From Prorocentrum cordatum (Eukaryota; Sar; Dinophyceae; Prorocentrales; Prorocentraceae): 64,000 bases of DNA. The notes below the pieces were generated by a model that did not search any database, was not told the DNA's origin, and was given only the letters and a program-made list of their open reading frames with translations. Made by a program: the position numbers and the translations under genes. Location: positions 77,501 through 141,500 of the forward strand of contig CAUYUJ010016302.1 of assembly GCA_963575745.1 (NCBI GenBank), given 5' to 3'. Of the stretch, positions 28,766 through 39,329 are shown piece after piece; position 1 is the stretch's first letter; the number at the start of each line of letters is the position of its first letter.

Positions 28766-29625
28766 CTCCTCTCCTTGCACGCTCTGTGTCACTATATGCG
28801 GCTCTTCTCTCCTTTACCCGTCAGCTCTCATGGGAAGGGCTCCTGAATGGGCTGGTGGGGATTTGCGAAGCGTAACAACTTGTCCTACCTAATGAGACGG
28901 GGCGTTTTGCACAGAGAGCCGATCCGCTCTGGATCGGCTTCATGTAGTATCGCACGCAGAGTACACAATATGCTGTATGGCTGAGCGCAGAAAAGCTAGA
29001 AATGGCTGCGGTACAGCAGCACTGCACTGGAAGTATTACAGGCTTCCGTAAGCGGCCCCAGCGACGTACTCTTACGGTAGGGGATAATCCCGAGGGGTAA
29101 AGTCCTTAACACACAGAAAACTTTCAATGATGTGTGCGGTCCCGCACGTTCGTTTCTGGCGGAGTTCTGAGGCCTCATGATGGCCCCAAAACCTTCCAAG
29201 ATCATCCGAGAAGGGGCCCAGAAGGCTCCACAAGGGCCCCAAAGACCCTTAAGAGGACCCTCGAGAGACCCCGCACGGGGCGATGTTTTAGATCCTAAGT
29301 GGGCAACGCCGACTGAGCCCCCCGCCCCTCCCTCTTGTCATACATGTTCTCCAGGATGGCTCCACGAGCGCCTCAAGATCTCTCAAGAAGGCCCTAAGAA
29401 ATCTCCAAGAGGGCTTAACTGCATCTCCGAAGGGAACCGAGAGAGACCCAACAAGGCTCCAAGAGGCCTCCAAAAGGCATCCCAGGCGTCTGAAGGCTCA
29501 TCATTGCTGACCTCGTTACTTCACTATGTGACTCTCAAGTTCCCTTCTCCCGACAACTCGAGGGAGCATCGCGTCTGGATAGAATGGTGGGGGCACAAGA
29601 GGTGACAAACATTACTGCAAGTCGG
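28766..29625. other. Unassigned sequence with weak CAAGAGGCCC remnants
   Basis: 28849-28872 carries GGGCTGGTGGGG..TTGCGAAGCGTAA, also present at 46468-46491. 29200-29500 contains degenerate CCCCAAGA and CTCCAAGAGG units. No gene signal. Confidence 0.45.
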
Positions 29626-29991
29626 TCAAAGCTTCCCGCACAACAGCACTACACTCTGCAAAGAGGGCACAGTAGTCGACGTTTGAGTCATCAGGGTCAT
29701 CGCTGACCCAAGAAGAATGTCGGCGCTATTGCCAGGGACCACATTCATCTGCTTGACGTGAAAGCCTTCGCCGCGACAATTCAGCGCAGAAAAATATTGA
29801 CCGTCAGCGCGGTAACCAGCTAGCGAGAGAAGAAGCCTCACAGAGGCCACATGACTGACCGCTGCTGTCCCACCCATGTCTGAGAAAGTGCCTGGGCAGA
29901 GGATGTTGCTGCGGTAGGAAGGATGACAGAACGGAGCGAGAGCGACAGAAAGAGCCAACGTAACACAAAAACGCACAGTACGGAGTTGCAC
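29626..29991 (-). CDS. Possible short hypothetical protein or exon
   Basis: 121-codon frame from an ATG, with a hydrophobic signal-peptide-like start (RFCVTLALSVALAPFC) and non-repetitive composition: NILCPGTFSDMGGTAAVS, then NVVPGNSADILLGSAM. It is one of few frames here without low-complexity character, and both neighbours are repeat remnants. I recognise no family, and no splice sites or second exon could be tied to it. It may be chance. Confidence 0.22.
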   Translation of the reverse strand: MQLRTVRFCVTLALSVALAPFCHPSYRSNILCPGTFSDMGGTAAVSHVASVRLLLSLAGYRADGQYFSALNCRGEGFHVKQMNVVPGNSADILLGSAMTLMTQTSTTVPSLQSVVLLCGKL

Positions 29992-31325
29992 TGAGGTTGT
30001 TGAGGCACCTGTGGGCGAGACGTACCACTGCCATGGAGCGCTATGTTATTTCATGGCTCGTCATCGCGGCGGTTCCCGTGCTGTCCGTTTCCCCGGAGGG
30101 AGGAAGAGGAAGGAGCGAAACAAGGAGAAGGAAAGCTTCATGCTGGTGTCGATGTTGTCCGCTGCTCCATGCCATAGGTGCAAATCGGGATCCTCTGTGA
30201 AATAGCAGGGAAAAGAGAAAGACAGAGGAAGTCACGGCCACAGGTTGAATAGCAGGGAGAAAGGGCAGACAGAGGAGGTCACGACGAGGAGGAAAGGAAG
30301 ATGGAGAAGAGAGGAAGAAGAGAGGGAGGGAGGGAGAGGGAAGGAATTAGAAGGGGGGGCGAGAATGGAGGCCTCACGCTGGTCCCTGTTGGTCGGCGTC
30401 CAGGCTCCTCGAGGAGCTCTCGTTTCGGGTCCTTCTCGGGGCTCGGGGGGGGGCCCCATTGGATGATCAGTGGGACACCCTGGGGCTATCTTGGGGGCAG
30501 GGTTGGGCCCTCTTGGTCTGTCGTCGGCTTCAGGGACCCGCTGGGGGGGATCTTGAAGCCTGCCGGGGATCTCCTGGAGCGTTCGGGCTCGCAGAGCTGT
30601 CTCTGGGCGCCTCTGTGACCATCTTGGGCCGGTCCTGGGCAATCCTAGGACCGTCTTGGTGCTGCTGCGACCTTGAGCCGTCTCGAGGAGCCCCAGGATT
30701 TGTAGTAGTGCCAAGCCTATTTCAGGGTTTCCAACGTGATCAAAACATTCAGACTCAATTGTCTGACATTTGATCCGCCAGGGCCTCAACGCACATGCAC
30801 GGAGTCACCGTGCTGCCTCGGGGGGTCGTGCTGCCGCAAGGGGGGGAAATCTTGAGGCCATCTTGCGGCCGTCTGCGCCTGGGGAACGCCACGAGTGCGG
30901 TCGCATAGCAAACTTGGCTCGTCTCAATACGCAGGAAACTTTACGGCCCGACTGGGCCCCGCTCATGGCCAGCCTATGAGCTCGGAGAGACGGCCCCGGG
31001 GCGGATAATGAATGCAGCTTCCCGCCCTCGTTACGTCGTTCCATGTTTCAGCGACCTCGTTACCGCTGCGTATCCCCCAGGGTGGGGTCTTGGGGAATAC
31101 CCCTGCACTCCGCCCAGGCCCTGCACAGATCCCTAGCAGAGCTGGGCGGAAGACAGTCTGAAGACCCCATCAAGCCCGACAGGTTGAAGGCCCGTTAAGC
31201 GACCCAGCGGGCATCCGGATTCGACAAGGGAGCCCCTTGAGAGCCCAAGAAGGTTCTGACATTCCCGCCTGGAGGCCCCAAGAGGCTTCCTCGACAGCAT
31301 CATGAGCTGAAAGTGACCCCACGGT
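29992..31325. other. Unassigned sequence
   Basis: Includes a GGA-rich tract (30270-30370) and CTTGGGGC-type remnants (30400-30680). No gene can be supported. Confidence 0.45.
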
Positions 31326-31725
31326 GCTTGCAAGATGGCTCAAGGTGGCCCCAAGAGCCCTCCAGGAGGGTTGCCAGCATTCTCCCAGAGGGCTCAACAG
31401 CATCGAAAGCAGGCGTTTCACACTGGGGACTCCCCCCCCAGGACAGCAGAAAGCCTCACTGAGGCCCCAAGAGGCCCCCCAAGATGGCACGATAGCTTCC
31501 AAGACGGCCCCAGGGTAGCCCCACGAAGGGGCAAAAGGCTTCAAAAGGCCCGAGAGCCCCACGGCAGACCACAAGAGGCCCAAAGACACCCCCCTGGTCA
31601 AAAGACCTTCCGAGACGGCCCACGTACAGGCATCCCGAGGGGCCCAAGACAGGCCCCCGAGAAGCTCCCAGGAAACCCCGAAAGAGCGCCCCAGGAGGCC
31701 CGAGAGGCAACGCAACAACCAGGCA
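31326..31725. repeat. CCAAGAGGCCC-type minisatellite (degenerate, copy 4)
   Basis: Degenerate CCCCAAGAGGCCC, CCAAGACGGCCC and CCCAAGAGC units with a short core GGACTCCCCCCCCAGGACAG near 31427. Same family as at 3.3, 10.7 and 28.4 kb. Confidence 0.6.
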
Positions 31726-31729
31726 GTTA

Positions 31730-31990
31730 AGAATTGCAGGGCCACGCCTTCGGAGCTGCGGCGGAGCTTCTCTCCGAGCGCGGCGGCGGATATGCGCGGC
31801 AGCGCAACCAGATACTCCCTGCTCTTTCTTCCTAACGCTGCTCCAGCAGGAGCTCGGCCACGGCCTTCCCAGTCCCAGGGCCAGTGCCCCCTCTGCTCCG
31901 GGAAGAAGTGGAAGCGGATGGCTGTGGCGATGAGGCCCATACCCAGAGCGGCCACCATGGATGCCACGACCTGAACGCTACAACTACGCC
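31730..31990 (-). CDS. Possible host exon of unknown function
   Basis: The minus-strand frame across this interval has GC-rich third positions and balanced composition, unlike its repeat-derived continuation to 31170. The translated piece contains a hydrophobic helix (VASMVAALGMGLIATAIRF), then FHFFPEQRGHWPWDWEG and KSREYLVALPRISAAALGEK. A possible 3' splice site (GTTCAG) lies just upstream at about 31971. No family is recognised and exon ends are not defined. Confidence 0.25.
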
Positions 31991-34900
31991 CAACCTCCAT
32001 CCCTCTGACTAGACCAGAAGGGGATGGCAACCAAAGAAATACATTGAGGGCATGCGGCATTCATACCGTCATGTATTATGTAAGTACATACCTGGCAACG
32101 CCATGAAAAGCAAGAGTCCACAATGGCTACCATGACGTCGCATGCATTATGTCGCGCTGCACCGCGTCGCATCGCATCTAAACGTATCGCATGTATTCAA
32201 CAGCACACCACAGGCTGACATACAATGTCATACCACATGAGCCTCGGACTGGTAGAGGGTAACAACATGAAGGGTCCTGTGGATGGCTGCGTTCCCAGGC
32301 TCCTGAATGGCACCAGTGGTACGCTCTGCCAGTCCCGAAGAGAACCATCGATAGGTGCTCCTCTGCGCGTACCCCGTCCTGAGAGGAACTCGTGGGATGC
32401 TCCGCCCGCCCCGGAGGACATCTCTGGCGGGGAGGGCATTTATGCGGTTCGGTTGCTCTAGATTCTGCGCCCAAAGATGGGAGAGTACAAGCAATGAAGA
32501 CAGAAACCCCCAGGCGCTGCCACGATTGAACATATGATGATTGATCTGCTCGAGCTTGTTAGCATGCCAGACGTGATTCCAGTTCATGCTCACATTAAGC
32601 TGGACTGATGTGACTCCAGATTTTGCCAGTGCTGCTCGCAGTCTGCTTTGGGACTGGGTGGCAGATACGATGAATCAAAATCCGTCGACCCTGTCGGCGT
32701 GTGTCAGGGAGAGTTCTGGGCTGTCGTCCCAGGGTTGTCCTGAAAGACGCTCTTTGAGTCGAAGTTTGCCCTCTCTTGCTGGCGACCATTTTTGGCTCTC
32801 CAAGCACGCCAACCCGAGGTGAATCGAGCCAGGTCGCAATAGAGTCGAGAGGAATCCCCTTCTCTTTGATCCCTTCCCCGTTGGGGTGCGGTAGGGGGTC
32901 CTGAGGGTGTCCCAGGGGGTTCTTCCGGGGGCTCCCGGGGCGCAGTAGCGGGATAGGCCGAAGGCCGCTAGAGCCATTCTGGGATAACTGCCGACCTGCA
33001 TTCGCGCGTTCCTCGACTCCCTCGCGGCCTCCCCGGGGCCTCCTGATCTACCTCCTGGATCTGCGAGACTGGCCGTAAGGCCTCTCCAATATGTGTGGTT
33101 CGCTGCCTCCTCCTTGGCATCGGCATACCCCTCCCTTGGCCGCGACGCCTCTCGGATGGCGGGAGGCCTTCTCAACAAATAGGGCCCAAAGGGCTTTCAA
33201 GCGGGGAGCCCTGACTCCCTGCCTGGGTTCCACATGGCCTGAGCGGTGGTCCCATAACGTAATCGACAGGGGAGGAGGAATACAGGAAAAGGAGGGGTGG
33301 AACTCGATGATGAGGACCTGGAAAGAGATCCCGGACTCACTCAACGAGATGGGGACAGTGAGGCGAGAGCGTGGGGTGCAGCCTAGGTCGTCTGCCAAAC
33401 GCAACGTTTGGACGGAAGGGCGTGTGGCGCGAAGTCCTCTCGAGCCCACAGATAAGCAATAGACGGGGGAGAAATAGAACGGCGATTTCTGCCAAACCTA
33501 GATGAGGCACCTTTCTCACTAGCCACTGAAGCTGCAAGCACCACATGGCAGGGACAGTTCGTGTCTCAACGCTGTCGAGCGAACAACGGCCGGATAACAG
33601 TAGCAATTCCACAAAAGTCTTTTAGAGAGATTACACAAAACATATGGTGTGATCGCAAGTAGTTGCAATGGAGTCCTGGCCATCTGCGGCGAATACCAGG
33701 AATGATTCTCTCCATGCACTGAGGTTCGGGGAGGCACAAAAAGTCGAAATATGCCGTCCTCGCTTCAGCATGTAAAGCTCTGACAATCTAGCATCTAAGT
33801 GATGCGTGGGCGAGGGGGATCAGGTGTAAGAGAACATTGGGATGGACAAGTCAGAATTCACCGACGCATCGCTTGCAAGGAAAAACATCCGAAGACAACA
33901 GTCGAACAAATGAGAAAGGAGACTGCGGCAGCATTGCCTGAGGCACCGTGTGGTCTTTATTGTAAACTCTAGCCCAGGGCACTGGTCCCATAACGATAAG
34001 CAGGACGAGGAAATGGTCAATATGGATCTGGAAATCCATGAGGACCTTGCCAACAAAGACCAGAGACAGAATCAGAGACTATCCGTACGACCTGAGCTCA
34101 ACACGGCGAAGGCGTCTTTGAAATTAGATGCTTGGAGAAAAGACAAGTAAGTCCACGGGAATTATAGTTTCTCCCAGGACGTACGAAATCCACCCCAGGA
34201 GGCACCCATCGCCTCTCTGGCGGACTCTCTGGGGGTGGAACGCCTGTCTACAGGCAACTGGCGAGGCGTAGCGCCCCACGCCACTACGCTGCTTCCCGAA
34301 ATCATCCTGACCCCACGTCCCGCGAGCACCCTCCAGACGTACATGTCAGTCGGCCCTGTCCTTCTCCGATCCGTTGACGACAACCCCCCCGACTCAGGCA
34401 GACAAAGCCCCGCTTGCAGAAGAAGGCCCTCAGCCACAAACCTGATTGAGCCACGAACCCCAGATGGTTGCTCCACGGGCGCGCGAGCACACTACCAATG
34501 CGAGCAAGCGAAGCGTGCGCGAGCGCGCAGCAGGGGCGGCGGGGCGGCAGCGGCACCGGGGGCGCGAGCAGGCGCACGCCATCGCCGCTCCGACCCCGCG
34601 ACCCCTCCGCTCCGACCAACAGAGAAGACCGCGCAAGGCCAGCGGGGGGCACGACTGGGGGTCGAGGGGAGCGTGCTGCAAAGCAAAGGAAAGCGGGGAA
34701 GCCATCAGGGAGGCTCCACATGAAGGGGCCCATGGGAACGAGGAGGGGGAGGCCAAGAAGCCAACGAAGGCAGGAGACCTGCAGCACCCCCATCGAATGG
34801 AGGGGAGCCGAGGAACGAGACCGCTACAGTATGCCCAAGCCCGCTTCGCCCTTGCGAGAAGGCAACTGCACGGATCCTGTCCCCGTCAGGAGATCACAGC

Positions 34901-35508
34901 CCAAAACGGGAAGGGTGCGCCACCGCTCAACGAGCGGCCTGAACAAACACGGAGAAGGAGGGGAGCAAAAATCCAAATTTTCGCAGGTGTCTGGGTTTGA
35001 ATGATTCGGTGGCATCGCCTAGGACACCACTTATCGCACTGGATCTGGACCTGGGAGCATGGCCCTGAGTCCAGAGCACACCCACCTCTTCCTCCACCTG
35101 GACTACTGACAAGGCACGGCGTCCCAAACGTCGACATACTCGTCCGAAACAATCCGCAGCCTGACCGAACGGCTGACCTCGCGACGACACACGTCCGAAA
35201 ACCACAACCGCCCAAAACGGCAGGTTAGGCATCACTGCCCAAAAATCTAGCTTCGAACAGCAAAACATCAAAACATCATTTCCACCGGACTGCTGTGCCG
35301 CGCCGACTTCCCCACGGCATGGCCCCGCGGGACCGCGCGGGGTCGCCCGCACAGGCCCAGAATGGCATCAGCGGAACCTGTGCTGAAGATATGTGGCGTT
35401 TCCCTGCGGCAGGCAGTTAAAAGCACATGCTGCAGCCGCCTGCGAGACCTAGTCCACAAACTGGCTCGTCCTTCCCAACTTCCACCCCTTACCTCGGAGC
35501 CCCCTCTC
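31991..35508. other. Unassigned sequence, 3.5 kb
   Basis: Only short frames without recognisable motifs. A diverged pair of segments shares TGGTCCCATAACG at 33248 and 33985, each followed by a GAGGA-rich stretch and a GACCTGGAAA / GATCTGGAAA block. That is probably an old duplication. 34480-34640 is GCG-rich. Confidence 0.45.
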
Positions 35509-35786
35509 TGAATGCTACACAGGAGGATGGCTCCGTATACTCTCCTCCTGCCTCGCCGTCCTGCCATGTCCGTGCCATCGCCGCTCTCGGCTCCAGGCGA
35601 GGGTGGGCGGGATTATTTCTGACAGAGAGCTGGCAGTTACCAGCCAGACTACGCCAGGGGAAGCAATCGCAGTGGAGAGGACAAAAGGTGTCCTCACAAT
35701 ATCGACATCGATGTTCGGGACTATACACCACGTCTGACGACGACGATAACTCCGACGTAGACCTCATCAGGAAGCTCTACGAATCA
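35509..35786 (+). repeat. 5' LTR of copia 1
   Basis: Starts TGAATGCTACACAGGAGG and ends CTCTACGAATCA, matching TG...CA ends. Homologous to 43218-43489. It contains CGTCTGACGACGACGATAA near its 3' part in both copies. The sequence CCCCCT(C/G)TC just before TG is also shared, so the true left border could be slightly upstream. Confidence 0.82.
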
Positions 35787-35789
35787 GAT

Positions 35790-35797
35790 TGGTAGCG
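35790..35797 (+). other. Primer-binding site, initiator tRNA-Met type (copia 1)
   Basis: TGGTAGCG three bases after the LTR end. It equals the first eight bases of the classic TGGTAGCGC(C) site complementary to the 3' end of initiator methionine tRNA, as used by Ty1. Confidence 0.75.
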
Positions 35798-35872
35798 GAC
35801 CCTGTGATCTCCGAGAACCACGGGCCTCCACCGGTCTCGGCCTGAACGTCGGCCCGCATCGAGTCGGCAGCG

Positions 35873-37140
35873 ATGACGACGACGGGCCCTCAGCAGACAA
35901 CGACGCGAGCGGACGTGCCGGCATGGAACGGAGAGGCGGAGAAGCTGTCGAGCTGCCGCTTCGAGGTCGACATGTTCACGAAGAGCATCAAGGTGACGGA
36001 CCGCTACGTGCGCGGCCCGCAGCTGGTGCGCGCCCTCGGGGCGCGAGTTCGCACGACGGTGGAGAGTTGTCCAGACATCGACGCAGTGGACGAGATAGAC
36101 AAGGACGGGAACCTGGTCGGTTGAAACCGAGTGCTAGACTAGGTGCTCAAGAAACTAGGCTACGGGCGAAGAACGGTATAACATCAACTTTTCCGCCGTC
36201 GGGGACGCCTGCCCCTGGGCTGCTGGATAGGCTACGCTGCTGCCGTAAGGGCACAAACTTTCCAGCCGCCCTGGGACAAGCGCCCCCGGCAGCGAAGAAA
36301 TTTATGTTGTACCGTTCTTCGCCCGCTCAGTTGCACGAGCCTCAACGACACCGGACTTCTCGCGGAGGATTTCTTCGTGAATGTCTCGAGGAACTCCAGG
36401 GAGACCTTCCAGGACTGGGCCGCCCGGTCCGAGAAGAAGGAGCGCGAGCTGCTAACCCAGCTCAAGGCCATAGACGGCGATGTCCGAGAAGTCTTAGCTA
36501 AACCACTACGCACCCGGTGGTTCCTCCGGAAGTCCAGATTGACACCTGTCCAGCGTGGAGAGATTACGGCCACCGCGGGTGGCGACTACGACTACGCGCA
36601 GACCTACAAGACTTTGCTGACGAGGTTCCCAGCAGAGGCACTGGCAGAGCTTGACGGCGAGGCTCGCTGAGACAAGACCTTCTACGAATATGATGGCGAC
36701 GACGCTGAGGAGAAGATCGGTGGAGACAACTATGATGAGATAGCTGATGTGGTCGAGCAGCTGATCAATCTCGCAAACGAAGACGACGACGACGATGGAA
36801 AAGCAGCTGACGACCACCGCGAGGACAATGAGGTGTTCGCCGAATTCAAGCAGGTGGGCAGGAGCTTCAAAGACGCTCGGGATCTACTGCGACGCCTATG
36901 GATATCTCGAGACAACTACCCGGCGGTGGCCACCAAGGACGAGCGAGAGCGCCGGATGCCTCCTCTACCGATGCCGGGGCGAGATCATGTCCAGGATCGC
37001 GACGATTTGGAGGACGCAATCGCTAAGAGGACGCTCCTGGAGGGGGCCGCCGTGACCTGTCTAAGATGAAGTGCCTCGCGTGTCACAAATATGGCCACAG
37101 AGCGGCGGACTGCCCGAAGAGAATCGACCACAAGACCAAG
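35873..37140 (+). pseudogene. Gag of copia 1 (frameshifted)
   Basis: Starts at the ATG at 35873 and runs 83 codons to a stop at 36122-36124. Coding resumes in other frames: RETFQDWAARSEKKERELL and RTRWFLRKSRLTPVQRGEI (36377-36670) correspond to the RGE.W..Y..R / GW.LLR..GLS..QR segment of dinoflagellate copia Gags. An acidic stretch follows. A CCHC zinc knuckle, CLACHKYGHRAADC (C-x2-C-x4-H-x4-C), lies at about 37072-37113. At least three frame breaks make this non-functional. The protein would have packaged element RNA into particles. Confidence 0.72.
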
Positions 37141-37149
37141 CAGGGCGAC

Positions 37150-37751
37150 CAGCGAGGGCCGAGCAATACGCACAATGGCTTCATCCTCCCGGCCCTGGAT
37201 GAGTACCTGTTCCTACTCGAGCGCGAAAGGATCTGGGCGATCCTCGACCTCGGGGCCACAAGGAGCCTCAGCGGCGTCGAAGGGATCGAGAACATCATGT
37301 ACGAGGTGCTCGTTGAACATGGCGAGGAGTTCGAAACAAACAGCGACGCGTGTTCCTTCACCTTCGGAGACGGCCTCTGAATTCGATGGGCACCGTCACC
37401 AGCAACGTCTTCCTGGGAGGCTCGACCTTTCGAATTCGCCTGTCCGTGACGCCGAACCGTGTCACGATCCTCCTCGGCATGGACATCCTGAGTAACCCAT
37501 TGAAGGTGGTCGTCGACTGTGGCCGCAACTGGATCGGCCTCCCTACCCTCGGCAACAGCGTGCTCTACTGCGAGCGTCTGTCCAGCAACCACATTGCGGT
37601 CAACCCGTCGACCCCGCAGTGGTGGAAGGAGGTGCCGATTCTCTTGCCCAATCTGGGGTGTCTGGCAGCAGGGCCGACAGACCCGGACGCGCTGATCGAG
37701 GAGCTGTCCGAAGAGACGGCCCCGAGCCCTGGCGGTCTTGCCGTGCGCTAG
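37150..37751 (+). pseudogene. Aspartic protease region of copia 1 (broken, altered active site)
   Basis: The active-site segment reads AILDLGATRSLSG, with the Asp codon at 37246-37248. The canonical D-(S/T)-G-A has become D-L-G-A. A stop at 37378-37380 and a frame change separate it from the second half, where ILLGMDILSNPLKVVVDCG (37467-37520) matches the retropepsin ILG.D.L segment. The Ser/Thr-to-Leu change and the frame break predict loss of activity. Confidence 0.65.
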
Positions 37752-39060
37752 GGACAACGCCCCCTGGTGATAATCCTGTGAGAGAAAATAATTCCTCAGT
37801 CGGCATCAACATCATCGGGGGGGCCGATCCGACCTGGTCAGCGAGCATGCGAAACACCTACCAGAGCAACGGAAGCACCGACGGTACAAGCACCTACCAG
37901 AGCGACGGAAACACCAGAACGGAGCGGGTCAGCGAGAGCGACAGACAATTCGACATCGAGCGGCTCGCTGGATCCTCGCGCGACCCCATCTCCTACGGTA
38001 TGGACAGAATCCGTCTCAGGAACATCAACAGTCAGCCAGACATGGCAGAAGACAGCAGCTAGTCGACCTGACGGTGCAGCAAACGGAGCCGAAGCTAGCC
38101 GACATCACGACGGAGCCGACAAACAGCCAGCTCGAGCAGAAACAAACTCGAAACGATGCTCATCATCCTGCTGTCTGCAGCCTCGTTCGGCTGGACTCAT
38201 AAACTCGGTGGCAGCACCGACCTGATACCTGTCACGACCTCCGATATCCTTCCCAATCTGGCTCCGACCACTTGGATGTCATGCAGCGGCTCTTCGGCTG
38301 GGCCCTTATCGGCACACAGCCACCGCCTGTGCCTGCGGCTCGCCGGGAGTGGGCTCGCCCGCGACTACGGGCGGCGCCATCGACACCGTCCTCGGCAGCT
38401 CCGACGACGCCAGCTCCAACGACACCCGGATCCTCGGCGATCTACGACAACCAAGCGGGTAAGTGTGCGTGCTGCGGAGCTCCGGGGAGAACCAAGCGCG
38501 GGTGCAGCTGCTTCGGGGGCAAGAGTCACCAGCGCCTCCGTCAAGCAACAGCAGCGGCCTCACCGACAGTCAGTCCCCCTCCCGGTCCAGCGACGGCGCC
38601 GACCAGGACAACATCTCCAAGGAGCATCTGCTCGTGCTGCGGAGCTCCTGGGAGAACGATTCGGGGGTGCAGCTGCCGCGGGGGCAAGAGTCACCAGTGC
38701 ACGACGGCGCCCGCCGACTCGACCCAGAGCCAGGCCGTGGCTCTACGCTGGCGGCGTCTGGTCCACAAGGCGACCTCTCCAGAGATCGAGGACGGGTGAA
38801 GTTTACGGCGGAAATGCTCGACGACTCGGACCTACAGGAAGCGGACTCCAAGAGGAAGCGCTGAAACAGCTCGACGACCAGGATCTCAGGCTGTTCTACG
38901 AGGGCCACGACCAGGTCCCGTACGAGATCTACAAGAACATCGCCGAGGACGCCACGGAGCTTCCAAGCCCTACCGCATCGACCTCATGGAAGTGTGCTGC
39001 CCACTTTGGCCCGAGCAAGGCTGTGCAGGAGCAGAGTGGCAAGGTGTACCGATGAGGCCT
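37752..39060 (+). pseudogene. Spacer of copia 1 with two tandem Cys motifs
   Basis: Low-complexity Ser/Thr/Pro-rich sequence between protease and integrase. One frame carries two near-identical segments, CACCGAPGRTKRGCSC plus GGKSH (38464-38536) and CSCCGAPGRTIRGCSC plus GGKSH (38626-38697). The pattern C-x2-C-G-x-P-G-x3-R-x-C resembles zinc-knuckle variants (the usual His after PG is Arg here). Near 38986 LMEVCCP may be the start of a decayed domain equivalent to the methyltransferase-like region of copia 2. Confidence 0.5.
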
Positions 39061-39329
39061 CTTCAACGGCATAGACATGGCGACAGCGACCAGCCTCCGG
39101 CGCGCACTTCATCTACTCCGACGCCTCCGACCCCGCCGACTGGTCCTGAGTCCACAGTGTACGTGTACCGCGGATTGTCCAATCCAGAAAATCAACCAGA
39201 GAACCGACCAGCAAAAGTTGCAATACCAGGCGAAGGTGCTCAAGGCACGTCAGATCCAGCGGAATTGCCAGACGCTCTGGGAGGAGACAAAGAACGTCAC
39301 CAATGGCCACGCAGATATCGAACAGCCTG

